DNA of 13,227 bases from Lysobacterales bacterium (lineage in GTDB: Bacteria > Pseudomonadota > Gammaproteobacteria > Xanthomonadales > Rhodanobacteraceae). A program made the position numbers and the translations under genes. Under the pieces are notes generated by a model. It ran no database searches. It was not told where the DNA came from and saw only the letters and a program-made list of their open reading frames with translations. Below, piece by piece: positions 1 through 7,076 of the stretch (its first letter is position 1; every line of letters starts with the position of its first letter). The stretch lies in the NCBI GenBank assembly GCA_013298265.1, contig JAAFHE010000032.1, positions 1 to 13,227 on the forward strand, given 5' to 3'.

Positions 1-543
1 GCCGTTGCCGATACCACGTTCGGTGATCTGCTCGCCCAGCCACATGAGAAACATCGTGCCCGCGGTCAAACCAACCACCGCGGCGAAAACGAAGCCAGGC
101 CCGGGGTTGTAGACCACCCCTGCCTGCCCGGACAACGCTACAGAAACACCGAAAGCCTGAAACGCTGCCAAGCCCAGCGCACCGTAGCGCGTGTACTTGG
201 TAATCGTACGACGACCCGACTCGCCTTCCTTGCGCAACTGCGCCAGGCTGGGAACGACAGTCGTGAACAATTGCACGATGATCGACGCCGAGATGTACGG
301 CACTACATTCAGGGCAAAGATCGACATACGTTCCAGCGCACCGCCGGAAAACATGTTGAACATGTCCAGGATGCCGCCCTGCTGCTCGATCAGGCGGGTC
401 ATGGCTTCAGGATTGACGCCTGGAACCGGAATGAAGGTACCAAGGCGGTAGACGATCAACGCGCCGATCACAAACAGGATGCGCTGCTTGATCTCGGCGA
501 ACTTACCGAGCGAAGCGATCGCATTGGCCTGGTTGGCTGCCAT
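1..543 (-). CDS. secY: SecY, preprotein translocase channel subunit (partial, C-terminus outside window)
   Basis: SecY is the pore-forming membrane subunit of the SecYEG translocon, which moves unfolded proteins across or into the inner membrane. The frame is open from an ATG at 543 to the window edge, giving 181 of the roughly 440 residues usual for the family. Visible are a cytoplasmic N-terminus, hydrophobic segments near residues 20–37, 75–95, 118–138 and 150–170, the plug-region sequence [10 protein letters not shown] (61–70), PYISASII (82–89), KEGESGRR (105–112), and [18 protein letters not shown] (164–181). All match E. coli SecY closely. GGAG stands 7 nt before the ATG and only 4 nt separate it from the rplO stop, so translation is probably coupled. 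It is the last visible spc gene, its usual place. Confidence 0.97.
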   Translation of the reverse strand, partial: MAANQANAIASLGKFAEIKQRILFVIGALIVYRLGTFIPVPGVNPEAMTRLIEQQGGILDMFNMFSGGALERMSIFALNVVPYISASIIVQLFTTVVPSLAQLRKEGESGRRTITKYTRYGALGLAAFQAFGVSVALSGQAGVVYNPGPGFVFAAVVGLTAGTMFLMWLGEQITERGIGNG

Positions 544-547
544 GGAA

Positions 548-982
548 TTACTCCGTGCTACCGCCGGCTGCCTCGATCGCGGCCTTGGCTCCGGCAGTAA
601 CCGCCAGACCCTTCAGCTTGACCGCGCGCTTGATGTCGCCTTTCTTCACGATCTTGGCGTGCTTGGCGCGGGCCTCAACGAGACCAGCAGCGCGCAGCAC
701 TTCGAAATCGATCACATCGACGTTGAGCGAATCCAGCTTGTACAGCAGTACCTCGCTGACTTCGTGAGCCGTCTTCGAGCGGAAGCCGACCTTGGGCAGA
801 CGGCGCTGCAGAGGCATCTGGCCGCCTTCGAAACCGGCCTTGACCTTGCCTTTTCCGCTGCGGGCGAACTGACCCTTGTGACCACGGCCAGCCGTCTTGC
901 CGAGACCGGAACCGATACCGCGGCCTACGCGAACGCGATCCTTGCGGGCACCGACGGCAGGCTTGAGCGTATTGAGACGCAT
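548..982 (-). CDS. rplO: 50S ribosomal protein L15
   Basis: L15 is a late-assembling large-subunit protein that binds 23S rRNA and helps organise the core near L35 and L21. The 144-residue product has the family length. It shows the N-terminal start MRLNTLKPA, the glycine- and lysine-rich extension around residues 20–48 ([19 protein letters not shown]) that threads into r[18 protein letters not shown] in the middle, and a globular C-terminal domain ending in [15 protein letters not shown]. The ATG at 982 is preceded by GGAG with a 6-nt spacer. It lies between rpmD (25-nt gap) and secY (4-nt gap), the standard spc order. Nothing unusual is visible. Confidence 0.98.
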   Translation of the reverse strand: MRLNTLKPAVGARKDRVRVGRGIGSGLGKTAGRGHKGQFARSGKGKVKAGFEGGQMPLQRRLPKVGFRSKTAHEVSEVLLYKLDSLNVDVIDFEVLRAAGLVEARAKHAKIVKKGDIKRAVKLKGLAVTAGAKAAIEAAGGSTE

Positions 983-1007
983 GATGTACTCCGAATTCCT
1001 AAAGGGC

Positions 1008-1205
1008 TCAGGCCTGGTTTTCCACGGCTACCAGGTAGTAGACCGTGTTGATGAGGCCACGCACCTGCGGGCTGTCCTTCAGTTCGCGCACATCGTTGAT
1101 CTTGCTCAGGCCCAGGGCCTTCACGCTCAAACGATGCCGCGCCTGTACGCCGCGCAGGCCTTTCACAAGGCGCACGCGCACGGTCTTTTCAGTGTTATTC
1201 GCCAT
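1008..1205 (-). CDS. rpmD: 50S ribosomal protein L30
   Basis: L30 is a small large-subunit protein that contacts 23S rRNA. The product is 65 residues, close to the bacterial norm of about 60. Its single compact domain shows [18 protein letters not shown] (8–25), then [21 protein letters not shown] and a hydrophobic tail, [12 protein letters not shown]. The ATG at 1205 lies inside the end of rpsE: the genes overlap by 11 nt in different frames. GAGGTG, within the rpsE coding sequence, lies 7 nt before the start, so its translation probably depends on ribosomes finishing S5. The call rests on sequence similarity and position. Confidence 0.96.
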   Translation of the reverse strand: MANNTEKTVRVRLVKGLRGVQARHRLSVKALGLSKINDVRELKDSPQVRGLINTVYYLVAVENQA

Positions 1206-1707
1206 TACCAGTCACCTCAGCAACGCTCTTGCCACGCTTGGCGGCGATGCGATCCGGCGAGGCCATCGCCATCAGACCCTTGATCGTCGCGCGGACGAGA
1301 TTGATCGGGTTGCGCGAACCGACGGCCTTCGCAAGCACGTTCTTCACGCCGACCACTTCCAGCACGGCGCGCATCGCGCCGCCGGCAATCACGCCGGTAC
1401 CGGCCGATGCCGGCTGCATGTACACCTTGGCGGCGCCGTGGTTCGCCTTGACGGCATGCCACAGCGTACCGTCATTGAGCTTGACGTTGGCCATGTTGCG
1501 GCGCGCGCGCTCCATCGCCTTCTGGATGGCGACCGGCACTTCACGCGCCTTGCCATAACCGAAGCCGACCTTGCCATCGCCGTCGCCGACGACCGTCAAT
1601 GCGGTGAAGCTCATCTGCCGACCGCCCTTGACCGTCTTGGCCACGCGGTTCACGGCGATCAGCTTTTCCAGCATGCCGTCGCTATTTTCACGTTCGTTAG
1701 AAGACAT
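1195..1707 (-). CDS. rpsE: 30S ribosomal protein S5
   Basis: S5 sits at the mRNA entry side of the small subunit and contributes to decoding accuracy and mRNA unwinding. The 170-residue product shows the double-stranded-RNA-binding fold at residues 12–75, including VAKTVKGGR (22–30), the loop family linked to spectinomycin sensitivity, and [20 protein letters not shown]. The C-terminal domain carries [15 protein letters not shown] and [14 protein letters not shown]. The N-terminus before GMLEKL is short (10 residues) and the frame upstream closes at a TAA at 1747–1749, so the ATG at 1707 is well supported. AAGG stands 6 nt upstream. It overlaps rpmD by 11 nt and is separated from rplR by an unusually long 146-bp spacer. 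Confidence 0.98.
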   Translation of the reverse strand: MSSNERENSDGMLEKLIAVNRVAKTVKGGRQMSFTALTVVGDGDGKVGFGYGKAREVPVAIQKAMERARRNMANVKLNDGTLWHAVKANHGAAKVYMQPASAGTGVIAGGAMRAVLEVVGVKNVLAKAVGSRNPINLVRATIKGLMAMASPDRIAAKRGKSVAEVTGNGE

Positions 1708-1721
1708 AGTGCACCTTGGTG

Positions 1722-1739
1722 GTCTCGACGGAGCGAGAC
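1722..1739 (-). repeat. Inverted repeat (6-bp stem, 6-nt loop) just upstream of the rpsE ribosome-binding site
   Basis: On the plus strand GTCTCG (1722–1727) is exactly complementary to CGAGAC (1734–1739), with loop ACGGAG. In the mRNA this hairpin would end 4 nt before the AAGG Shine-Dalgarno site of rpsE (1714–1717), so it could affect ribosome access. No U-tract follows, so it is not an intrinsic terminator. A 6-bp repeat can arise by chance in GC-rich DNA; its position is the main reason to list it. Confidence 0.45.
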
Positions 1740-1795
1740 ACGCTGCTTACGGCCTGGGCCGCTTGGAGTTGTGTTGTTTCTGCCGTGCGACAAGC

Positions 1796-1828
1796 GGGAA
1801 TCGAACTGAGGACACCGATCCGATTCCC
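1796..1828 (-). repeat. Inverted repeat (perfect 8-bp stem, 17-nt loop) in the rplR–rpsE spacer
   Basis: GGGAATCG (1796–1803) and CGATTCCC (1821–1828) are perfectly complementary and would form an RNA hairpin about 25 nt after the rplR stop codon. The loop is long and no run of U follows, so it does not look like an intrinsic terminator. A role in mRNA processing or stability, or in binding a regulatory protein, is possible but unsupported beyond the pairing. Confidence 0.5.
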
Positions 1829-1853
1829 AAGTGCCCGTCGTAATGGTTGGTGC

Positions 1854-2207
1854 TTAGAACTTGAGACCGGCCTCGCGAGCCGCATCGGCCAGTGCCTGGA
1901 TACGTCCGTGATACTTGAAGCCTGAGCGATCAAACGCGACCGCTTCGACGCCGGCAGCCCTTGCGCGCTCCGCGATCGCCTTGCCGACAGCAGCCGCGGC
2001 AGCCTTGTTCTTGGTTCCCTTTAGACCTTCGGCGACCGAGTCCTGCAGGGTCGAAGCCGCTGCGATGACCTTGTCGCCCGAGGGCGCGATTACCTGCGCG
2101 TAAATGTGCTGACCGGTGCGGTGCACGGTGAGCCGAGCAATCGCCAGAGTCCGGATGCGTGCGCGCGTCGATTTGGCGCGGCGCAGGCGGGAAACGTTCT
2201 TGTCCAT
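1854..2207 (-). CDS. rplR: 50S ribosomal protein L18
   Basis: L18 binds 5S rRNA and, with L5 and L25, forms the central protuberance of the large subunit. With the start at 2207 the product is 117 residues, the family length. It shows a basic N-terminus ([12 protein letters not shown]), [18 protein letters not shown] (25–42), and a C-terminal block, [20 protein letters not shown] (91–110), that matches E. coli closely. An upstream in-frame ATG at 2213 would add two residues, but GGAG (2215–2218) would lie only 1 nt from it and 7 nt from the ATG at 2207, so the downstream start is preferred. It follows rplF after 62 bp and precedes the 146-bp spacer. Confidence 0.97.
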   Translation of the reverse strand: MDKNVSRLRRAKSTRARIRTLAIARLTVHRTGQHIYAQVIAPSGDKVIAAASTLQDSVAEGLKGTKNKAAAAAVGKAIAERARAAGVEAVAFDRSGFKYHGRIQALADAAREAGLKF

Positions 2208-2214
2208 CGTCATT

Positions 2215-2218
2215 CTCC
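2215..2218 (-). promoter_or_regulatory. Shine-Dalgarno site that decides the rplR start
   Basis: GGAG in the mRNA is 7 nt from the ATG at 2207 but only 1 nt from the in-frame ATG at 2213. The spacing favours the 2207 start, which also gives the usual MDK N-terminus of L18. Confidence 0.8.
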
Positions 2219-2238
2219 GAAGCTGAAGGGTATTGGAG

Positions 2239-2261
2239 AAACCCGACGCAAAGCCGGGCTT
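2239..2261 (-). repeat. Hairpin in the rplF–rplR spacer
   Basis: In mRNA sense AAGCCCG (from 2261) pairs with CGGGTTT (ending at 2239) around a 9-nt loop, giving 7 pairs including one G·U. The last three pairs end in a short T-run, so it resembles a weak terminator, but the T-run is only three bases and essential spc genes lie downstream. It more likely acts as a processing or stability element, or has no function. Confidence 0.45.
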
Positions 2262-2269
2262 TCGCGCAA

Positions 2270-2797
2270 TTAGACCTTCTTGGCTTCCTTCAAGGTGATC
2301 TTTTCGCCGGAGTAACGCACACCTTTGCCCTTGTAGGGTTCGGGCGGACGAAAACCGCGGATCTTGGCGGCTGCCTGGCCGACGGCCTGCTTGTCAGCGC
2401 CCTTGATCAGGATCTCGGTCTGGCTCGGGGTCTCCAGAGCTACGCCTTCGGGTGCTTTGAACACAACCGGGTGCGAGAAGCCGAGCGTCAGGCTCAGATC
2501 CTTCCCCTGCATCGCGGCGCGATAGCCGACGCCGACAAGCTCGAGCTTGCGCACATAACCTTCGCTGACACCCTTCACCATGTTGTTGATCACGGCGCGG
2601 GCGGTGCCGGCGAGCTTGTCGCTATCGGCCGAAACCGGCTTGCACTGCAGCTCGCCATCGTTCAGAGCAATTTCGACGCCCGGAAAAGCGACGGACTTCA
2701 GAGTGCCCTTGGGACCTTTCACGGTTACGCCATCGGCGGCAACCTGACATTCGACGCCCTTCGGCAGGGCAATCGGCAATTTTGCTACGCGGGACAT
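2270..2797 (-). CDS. rplF: 50S ribosomal protein L6
   Basis: L6 lies near the sarcin-ricin loop and the elongation-factor binding region of the large subunit. The 175-residue product consists of the two repeated L6 domains. The first starts [16 protein letters not shown] and includes VKGPKGTLK (28–36). The second includes [24 protein letters not shown] and the conserved C-terminal [19 protein letters not shown]. The ATG at 2797 has AAAAGGAG 6 nt upstream, and only 13 nt separate it from the rpsH stop. Order rpsH–rplF–rplR is the standard spc arrangement. Nothing is missing or truncated. Confidence 0.98.
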   Translation of the reverse strand: MSRVAKLPIALPKGVECQVAADGVTVKGPKGTLKSVAFPGVEIALNDGELQCKPVSADSDKLAGTARAVINNMVKGVSEGYVRKLELVGVGYRAAMQGKDLSLTLGFSHPVVFKAPEGVALETPSQTEILIKGADKQAVGQAAAKIRGFRPPEPYKGKGVRYSGEKITLKEAKKV

Positions 2798-2810
2798 TGG
2801 CTATCTCCTT

Positions 2811-3206
2811 TTAGGCGACCAGGCCGATGACTTCGCCGCCCAGGCCCTTGGCCCTCGCCTGCGCATCGGTCATGACGCCGCTGGACGTCGAAACGATGGA
2901 GATGCCCAGACCGTTCAGCACCTTGGGCAGCGCATCCTTGCCGCGATATACGCGCAGGCCGGAACGCGACACGCGCTCCAGACGCTCGATGACCGGCTTA
3001 CCCTCGTAGTACTTGAGGGCGATCTCTAGCTCCGGCTTCCCCTCGACGGCGTTTACCTGCGCATCGCGGATGTAACCTTCATCTTTCAGCAGCTTGGCCA
3101 GGGCCAGCTTGATCTTCGAGGACGGCATGCGAACCGTCGCCTTGCCCGTGAGCTGGGCATTGCGAATACGGGTAAACATGTCGGCGATGGGATCAGTCAT
3201 GCTCAT
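2811..3206 (-). CDS. rpsH: 30S ribosomal protein S8
   Basis: S8 is a primary 16S rRNA binder that organises the central domain of the small subunit; in E. coli it also represses the spc operon by binding its mRNA near the rplE start. The 131-residue product begins [18 protein letters not shown], includes [18 protein letters not shown] (70–87), and carries the rRNA-binding signature [13 protein letters not shown] (106–118). The ATG at 3206 is preceded by AAGGA with a 9-nt spacer. A 39-nt gap separates it from rpsN. I could not find the E. coli-type S8 mRNA target around rplE here, so autoregulation by S8 is not shown. Confidence 0.98.
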   Translation of the reverse strand: MSMTDPIADMFTRIRNAQLTGKATVRMPSSKIKLALAKLLKDEGYIRDAQVNAVEGKPELEIALKYYEGKPVIERLERVSRSGLRVYRGKDALPKVLNGLGISIVSTSSGVMTDAQARAKGLGGEVIGLVA

Positions 3207-3245
3207 TGCAGTGAATCCTTAAGTTAGCACCGATATCCGCTGGGG

Positions 3246-3551
3246 CTACCAGCTGGCTTTTCGTAGTCCGGGTACATCGCCACGCATAGTCGCCTCACGC
3301 AACTTGTTGCGGCCGAGACCGAACTTGCGGTAGACGCCGCGGCTGCGGCCAGTCAATACACAACGATTGCGCTGACGCGACTCGCTCGAGTCGCGCGGAA
3401 GCTTCTGCAGTTTTGCCGAAGCGTCCATCTTGTCTTCATACGAGGCAGTCGGGCTGCTGATGATCTTTTTCAGCTCGGCGCGCTTCGTGGCGTGCTTTTT
3501 GGCCAGCTTCTCGCGCTTGACTTCGCGATTCACCATGCAGGTCTTTGCCAT
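3246..3551 (-). CDS. rpsN: 30S ribosomal protein S14, zinc-free (C-) form
   Basis: S14 is a late-assembling protein of the small-subunit head. At 101 residues this is the long, zinc-independent type: there are only two cysteines (residues 5 and 64) and no CxxC pair, in contrast to the short zinc-binding form of about 61 residues. Conserved landmarks are [33 protein letters not shown] (51–64), and [21 protein letters not shown] before the KASW end. Because it needs no zinc, a zinc-responsive paralogue might exist elsewhere, but none is in this window. AAGGA stands 7 nt before the ATG at 3551, and rplE ends 15 nt upstream. Confidence 0.98.
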   Translation of the reverse strand: MAKTCMVNREVKREKLAKKHATKRAELKKIISSPTASYEDKMDASAKLQKLPRDSSESRQRNRCVLTGRSRGVYRKFGLGRNKLREATMRGDVPGLRKASW

Positions 3552-3566
3552 TTCGGAATCCTTGGA

Positions 3567-4106
3567 TCAGTTGCGGAACGGGAAGCTGAAAGCTTCCAAC
3601 AGGGCACGGGCTTCCTCGTCGGTCTTCGCGGTAGTCGCGATCGAGATATCCATGCCACGCATGGCATCGACCTGGTCGAAATCGACTTCCGGGAAAATGA
3701 TCTGTTCTTTGATGCCCATGTTGTAGTTGCCACGGCCGTCGAAGGCGCGGCCCGAAACTCCACGGAAGTCGCGGACACGAGGCAGCGCGACGCTGATCAA
3801 GCGATCCAGGAATTCGAACATGTGAGCGCGGCGCAAGGTGACCTTGCAGCCGATTGGCCAACCTTCGCGAATCTTGAACGAAGCGACGGAAACACGAGCT
3901 TTAGTTGTCACCGGTTTTTGACCGGCGATCTTGCTCATGTCGTCCAGCGCGTTCTCGAGCACCTTCTTGTTACCGACCGCTTCGCCCACGCCCATATTCA
4001 GCGTGATCTTGGTCAGGCGAGGTACCTGCATGATGTTGGCGTAACCAAAGCGTTCCATCAGCTTGGGCACGACGACATCTTTGTAATGTTTTTGGAAGCG
4101 GGTCAT
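3567..4106 (-). CDS. rplE: 50S ribosomal protein L5
   Basis: L5 binds 5S rRNA and forms part of the central protuberance, contacting the P-site tRNA and the S13 bridge. The 179-residue product matches the family length. It shows the N-terminal [17 protein letters not shown] (6–22), [13 protein letters not shown] (31–43), then the C-terminal domain with [18 protein letters not shown] and the end [30 protein letters not shown] lies 8 nt before the ATG at 4106 and overlaps the TGA stop of rplX, so coupling is likely. In E. coli this start is the S8 repression site; the pairing arms used there are not evident here. Confidence 0.98.
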   Translation of the reverse strand: MTRFQKHYKDVVVPKLMERFGYANIMQVPRLTKITLNMGVGEAVGNKKVLENALDDMSKIAGQKPVTTKARVSVASFKIREGWPIGCKVTLRRAHMFEFLDRLISVALPRVRDFRGVSGRAFDGRGNYNMGIKEQIIFPEVDFDQVDAMRGMDISIATTAKTDEEARALLEAFSFPFRN

Positions 4107-4117
4107 TGCGGCAATCC

Positions 4118-4432
4118 TCAGACGTCAACCATTTCGCCGGACTTGCGGAACACGCGCACCTTGCGACCGTCCTCGAGGACTTTGTAGCTGACGCGCTCTC
4201 CCTTGCCCGTCGCCGGATTGACCAGCTGCACGTTGGAGTTGTGGATGGAGGCCTCACGTTCGACGATGCCACCCGGCTGGTTAGCCTGGGGATTCGGCTT
4301 GGTGTGACGCTTGATCAGATTCAAGCCGGCAACGACAACGCGATCTTCCGCGATGCGCAGCACTTCGCCCGACTGGCCTTTGTTCTTGCCCGTGATCACG
4401 ATGACGCGATCACCTTTGCGGATACGATTCAT
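4118..4432 (-). CDS. rplX: 50S ribosomal protein L24
   Basis: L24 is an early assembly-initiator protein that binds the 5' domain of 23S rRNA and lies near the exit of the peptide tunnel. The 104-residue product opens with a KOW motif at about residues 5–31 ([20 protein letters not shown]), followed by [20 protein letters not shown] and the C-terminal [15 protein letters not shown]. The ATG at 4432 lies 13 nt after the rplN stop. Its Shine-Dalgarno site is weak (CGGGG about 8 nt upstream), so translation may rely on coupling to L14, as in classical spc operons. Confidence 0.98.
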   Translation of the reverse strand: MNRIRKGDRVIVITGKNKGQSGEVLRIAEDRVVVAGLNLIKRHTKPNPQANQPGGIVEREASIHNSNVQLVNPATGKGERVSYKVLEDGRKVRVFRKSGEMVDV

Positions 4433-4445
4433 GGCGGAAACCCCG

Positions 4446-4814
4446 TTACAGCACTTCGGGCGCGAGCGAGACGATCTTCATGAACTTCTCGCCACGCAGT
4501 TCGCGCGTGACCGGTCCGAAGATGCGCGTGCCGATCGGCTCGAGCTTGTTGTTGAGCAGCACGGCAGCGTTGCCGTCGAAACGGATCAGTGAACCGTCGG
4601 CGCGACGCACACCCTTCTTGGTGCGCACTACGACCGCGTCGTAAACTTCACCTTTCTTCACCTTGCCACGGGGGATTGCGTCCTTGACCGTGACTTTGAT
4701 GATGTCGCCGATTGCGGCGTAGCGACGCTTGGAGCCGCCGAGTACTTTGATACACATCAGTTCGCGTGCGCCGGAGTTGTCGGCGGCGGCGAGATAGGTC
4801 TGCATCTGAATCAT
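4446..4814 (-). CDS. rplN: 50S ribosomal protein L14
   Basis: L14 binds 23S rRNA at the subunit interface, forms an intersubunit bridge, and is the docking site of the silencing factor RsfS. The 122-residue product has the family length, with [19 protein letters not shown] at the start, [20 protein letters not shown] (22–41), and [20 protein letters not shown] near the C-terminus. GGAG stands 7 nt before the ATG at 4814. It is the first gene of the spc group, yet only 23 nt follow the rpsQ stop. There is therefore no room for a separate spc promoter region like the longer one in E. coli; any spc promoter would have to lie inside rpsQ. Confidence 0.98.
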   Translation of the reverse strand: MIQMQTYLAAADNSGARELMCIKVLGGSKRRYAAIGDIIKVTVKDAIPRGKVKKGEVYDAVVVRTKKGVRRADGSLIRFDGNAAVLLNNKLEPIGTRIFGPVTRELRGEKFMKIVSLAPEVL

Positions 4815-4837
4815 TATTGTTTCTCCTCAGACCTGTC

Positions 4838-5101
4838 TTACTGCGCGGCGCGGGTGACAATCTCGACCACGCGGAAGTTCTTGGTCTTGGACAACGGCGC
4901 GCATTCCCGGATGCGGACGACATCGCCTTCCTGACACTCGCTCTTCTCGTCGTGGGCGTGATACTTGGTGGAGCGACGGATGATCTTGCCGTACAGCTCG
5001 TGCTGTACTTGGCGCTCGACCAGTACGGTCACCGTCTTGTTCATCTTGTTGCTGACCACGCGCCCCTGGATGGTGCGGACAGCCTTTTCGGTATCGGTCA
5101 T
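4838..5101 (-). CDS. rpsQ: 30S ribosomal protein S17
   Basis: S17 is a primary binder of the 5' domain of 16S rRNA, with an OB fold. The 87-residue product shows [20 protein letters not shown] (10–29), then [19 protein letters not shown] and the C-terminal [20 protein letters not shown], all typical of the family. AAGGA lies 8 nt before the ATG at 5101, overlapping the rpmC stop region with an 11-nt gap. It is the last gene of the S10 group, its standard position. Confidence 0.98.
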   Translation of the reverse strand: MTDTEKAVRTIQGRVVSNKMNKTVTVLVERQVQHELYGKIIRRSTKYHAHDEKSECQEGDVVRIRECAPLSKTKNFRVVEIVTRAAQ

Positions 5102-5112
5102 GGCGTCGGTCC

Positions 5113-5298
5113 TTACTTCTTCTGGCCGAGCAGCATCTTGACCGTCGCGATCTCGCGACGAACGCGCTTGATCTCGTGCGTCTGGGTCAGCTGGCCGGAG
5201 CCTTTTTGCATGCGCAGCTTGAACTGCTCGTTGCGCAGATCAACGACGTGAGCCGTCAGATCCTGCGCGGACTTGGTACGAAGTTCTTTCAGTTCCAT
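5113..5298 (-). CDS. rpmC: 50S ribosomal protein L29
   Basis: L29 lies at the peptide exit tunnel next to L23 and contributes to the docking platform for trigger factor and SRP. With the start at ATG 5298 it is 61 residues. It is almost wholly helical, with the two-helix hairpin built from [14 protein letters not shown] and [20 protein letters not shown] (23–42) and a basic C-terminal helix, [19 protein letters not shown] directly upstream (5301) could add one Met; I prefer the ATG because the family usually begins with one Met before E/K-L-K. The ATG shares its A with the TGA stop of rplP (TGATG), and no good Shine-Dalgarno site is visible, so translation is probably by termination–reinitiation. 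Confidence 0.96.
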   Translation of the reverse strand: MELKELRTKSAQDLTAHVVDLRNEQFKLRMQKGSGQLTQTHEIKRVRREIATVKMLLGQKK

Positions 5299-5711
5299 CA
5301 CAACACCGTCCGGGTCACGAATTGAGTCTTGACCGAGAGCTTGGCAGCAGCGAGGCGGAACGCTTCGCGGGCAGCGGCTTCATCGACACCTTCGATTTCG
5401 TACAACATGCGCCCGGGCTGGATCGGCGCGACCCAATACTCCACGTTGCCCTTGCCGGCGCCCATGCGGACTTCGATCGGCTTCTTCGTGATCGGCTTGT
5501 CCGGGAAAACGCGGATCCAGAGCTTGCCGCCACGCTTGACAAAACGGGTGATGCAGCGACGAGCAGCTTCAATCTGACGCGAAGTCAGCTGGCCGAACTC
5601 GGTGGACTTCAGGCCGTATTCGCCGAAGCTGACCTTGTTCGCGACGAAACTCAGGCCATCGTTGCGGCCCTTAAATACCTTGCGGTACTTGGTACGCTTG
5701 GGTTGCAACAT
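5298..5711 (-). CDS. rplP: 50S ribosomal protein L16
   Basis: L16 lies in the large subunit near the A-site tRNA elbow and is needed for late assembly and peptidyl transfer. With the ATG at 5711 it is 137 residues and starts [17 protein letters not shown], the canonical N-terminus. The open frame extends 37 codons further upstream into rpsC, but that extension is unlike the family, and AAGGAG (5719–5724) stands 7 nt before 5711, so the short start is right. [11 protein letters not shown] (42–52), [16 protein letters not shown] (63–78) and [10 protein letters not shown] (87–96) are conserved. Arg82 corresponds to E. coli Arg81, hydroxylated there by YcfD. It follows rpsC after 2 nt and overlaps rpmC by 1 nt. 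Confidence 0.97.
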   Translation of the reverse strand: MLQPKRTKYRKVFKGRNDGLSFVANKVSFGEYGLKSTEFGQLTSRQIEAARRCITRFVKRGGKLWIRVFPDKPITKKPIEVRMGAGKGNVEYWVAPIQPGRMLYEIEGVDEAAAREAFRLAAAKLSVKTQFVTRTVL

Positions 5712-5713
5712 GA

Positions 5714-6421
5714 TCAGGCTCCTTGCTTCGGCGCGCGGCGCTGCGGACGCTCTTCGCTGGCCTCGGCCTTGGCAGCTTCTGCCGCCTGTGCCAGGTCGAA
5801 GATCTCGCCCTTGTAGACCCACACCTTGATGCCGATGATGCCGTAGGTAGTGGATGCTTCCGCAAAACCATAGTCGATGTCAGCGCGCAGGGTGTGCAGC
5901 GGCACACGGCCCTCGCGATACCATTCCGAACGAGCGATTTCGGCGCCGTTCAAGCGGCCGGCTACGTTGACCTTGATGCCCAGCGCGCCAATACGCATCG
6001 CATTTTGCACCGCACGCTTCATCGCGCGACGGAACATGATGCGGCGCTCGAGCTGCTGAGCGATCGACTCGGCGACGAGCTGTGCGTCGAGCTCGGGCTT
6101 GCGAACTTCGGTCACGTTGATATGGGCAGGTACACCCATGATCGTCGAAACTTCCTTGCGAAGCTTCTCGATGTCTTCGCCCTTCTTGCCGATCACCACG
6201 CCCGGGCGAGCGGTGTGAATCGTGACGCGCGCGGTCTTCGCCGGACGCTCAATCAGGATCTTGCTGATGCCAGCCTGTGCGAGTTTCTTCTTGAGAACCT
6301 CGCGCACTTTGAGATCAGCGGCAAGGTAGCCGGCAAACTCGCGCTTGTTGGCATACCACTTGGAGTTCCAGTCCTTGGCGATGCCAAGGCGGATACCGGT
6401 AGGATGAACTTTGTGACCCAT
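5714..6421 (-). CDS. rpsC: 30S ribosomal protein S3
   Basis: S3 forms part of the mRNA entry tunnel in the small-subunit head, with helicase activity alongside S4 and S5. The 235-residue product starts [14 protein letters not shown] and contains a KH RNA-binding domain whose GxxG loop is GKKG at residues 78–81 (in [16 protein letters not shown]). The C-terminal domain includes [20 protein letters not shown] and the segment [10 protein letters not shown]. The tail is rich in Ala, Glu and Arg, as usual. AAGGA lies 9 nt before the ATG at 6421. It sits 17 nt after rplV and 2 nt before rplP, whose ribosome-binding site lies inside the last codons of rpsC. Confidence 0.98.
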   Translation of the reverse strand: MGHKVHPTGIRLGIAKDWNSKWYANKREFAGYLAADLKVREVLKKKLAQAGISKILIERPAKTARVTIHTARPGVVIGKKGEDIEKLRKEVSTIMGVPAHINVTEVRKPELDAQLVAESIAQQLERRIMFRRAMKRAVQNAMRIGALGIKVNVAGRLNGAEIARSEWYREGRVPLHTLRADIDYGFAEASTTYGIIGIKVWVYKGEIFDLAQAAEAAKAEASEERPQRRAPKQGA

Positions 6422-6438
6422 CGTTCTAAGTCCTTCGC

Positions 6439-6774
6439 TTAACTGCCGGTACCGACAACCACAGTGATGTGGCTGGTCCGCTTGATGATGCGCGTGCCAC
6501 GGCCCTTGGCGCGGGCGGCGAAACGCTTCAGGGTCGGGCCTTCGTCGACGAAGATCTTGGCGACCTTCAATTCGTCGACGTCGGCGCCGTCGTTGTTCTC
6601 GGCATTGGCGATAGCCGACAGCAGCAACTTCTTGACGAGGTGTGCGGCCTTCTTATCGCTGAACGTGAGCAGATTGGTGGCTCGGTCGACCGGCATGCCG
6701 CGAACTTGATCAGCGACCAGGCGGACCTTCTGCGGTGAAATGCGCGCGCCGCGCAGGATTGCTTTGGTTTCCAT
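6439..6774 (-). CDS. rplV: 50S ribosomal protein L22
   Basis: L22 binds all domains of 23S rRNA, and its long beta-hairpin lines the peptide exit tunnel, forming the constriction with L4. The 111-residue product shows [21 protein letters not shown] spread over residues 6–26, [11 protein letters not shown] (51–61), the hairpin at about 82–98 ([17 protein letters not shown]), and the end RTSHITVVV. No deletion is seen in the hairpin, where macrolide-resistance changes occur in other species. AGGGG precedes the ATG at 6774. Gaps are 11 nt to rpsS and 17 nt to rpsC. Confidence 0.98.
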   Translation of the reverse strand: METKAILRGARISPQKVRLVADQVRGMPVDRATNLLTFSDKKAAHLVKKLLLSAIANAENNDGADVDELKVAKIFVDEGPTLKRFAARAKGRGTRIIKRTSHITVVVGTGS

Positions 6775-6785
6775 CGCAGTGCCCC

Positions 6786-7064
6786 TTACTTCTTATCGGC
6801 TTTCTTGTCGCCGGAATGACCCTTGAACGTCCGGGTCATGGCGAACTCGCCGAGTTTGTGGCCGACCATGTTTTCGTTGATCAGCACCGGTATGTGAGCC
6901 TTGCCGTTATGGACGGCGATCGTAAGACCGACCATATCCGGAAGAATCATTGAACGGCGCGACCATGTCTTGATCGGGCGCTTGTTGTTTGCGGCAGCAG
7001 CGGCCTCCACCTTTTTTTGCAGGTGCAGGTCGATGAACGGGCCTTTCTTCAGTGAACGAGCCAT
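6786..7064 (-). CDS. rpsS: 30S ribosomal protein S19
   Basis: S19 lies in the small-subunit head, pairs with S13, and contacts the central protuberance of the large subunit. The 92-residue product shows [35 protein letters not shown] (33–52), [11 protein letters not shown] and [18 protein letters not shown], all near-identical to family members. The ATG at 7064 lies 12 nt after the rplB stop. The Shine-Dalgarno site is weak (AGGT about 7 nt upstream), so it is probably translated by coupling with rplB. Confidence 0.98.
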   Translation of the reverse strand: MARSLKKGPFIDLHLQKKVEAAAAANNKRPIKTWSRRSMILPDMVGLTIAVHNGKAHIPVLINENMVGHKLGEFAMTRTFKGHSGDKKADKK

Positions 7065-7076
7065 GATAAGTACCTA

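Larger units (their letters stand above)
1708..1853 (-). other. Long noncoding spacer between rplR and rpsE
   Basis: This 146-bp stretch is by far the longest gap inside the S10–spc run; the next longest is 62 bp and most are under 40. I see no plausible gene in it: the rpsE frame closes at 1747–1749, and open frames crossing it are shadows of neighbours. It contains two inverted repeats, at 1796–1828 and 1722–1739, and the rpsE Shine-Dalgarno site. It also holds a chance match to the tRNA T-loop consensus, but no tRNA can be folded around it. It could be a 5' regulatory leader of rpsE, an RNA processing site, or a neutral insertion. Confidence 0.8.

Noticed and set aside
1780-1830. A tRNA-like T-loop match (GTTCGATTC in the minus strand) in the rplR–rpsE spacer
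   Set aside because: The five bases on either side do not form a T-stem, no matching acceptor or D-arm can be found upstream, and the same bases are better explained as part of the 8-bp inverted repeat.
4060-4135. An E. coli-like S8 repressor site at the rplE start
   Set aside because: The complementary arms used in E. coli (GCAUGA with UCAUGC) are not present together here: the downstream ATCATGCAG exists but the upstream partner is missing. A divergent site cannot be excluded by eye.
3492-4187. A 231-codon plus-strand open frame over rpsN, rplE and rplX
   Set aside because: It spans three well-supported ribosomal genes on the other strand, has no plausible domain, and has the composition of an antisense shadow. 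The same holds for the other long plus-strand frames, for example 8896–9915 and 10327–10695.
5714-5822. A 37-residue N-terminal extension of L16
   Set aside because: It lies within rpsC in another frame, is unlike the family, and the AAGGAG site 7 nt before 5711 gives the canonical MLQPKRTK start.
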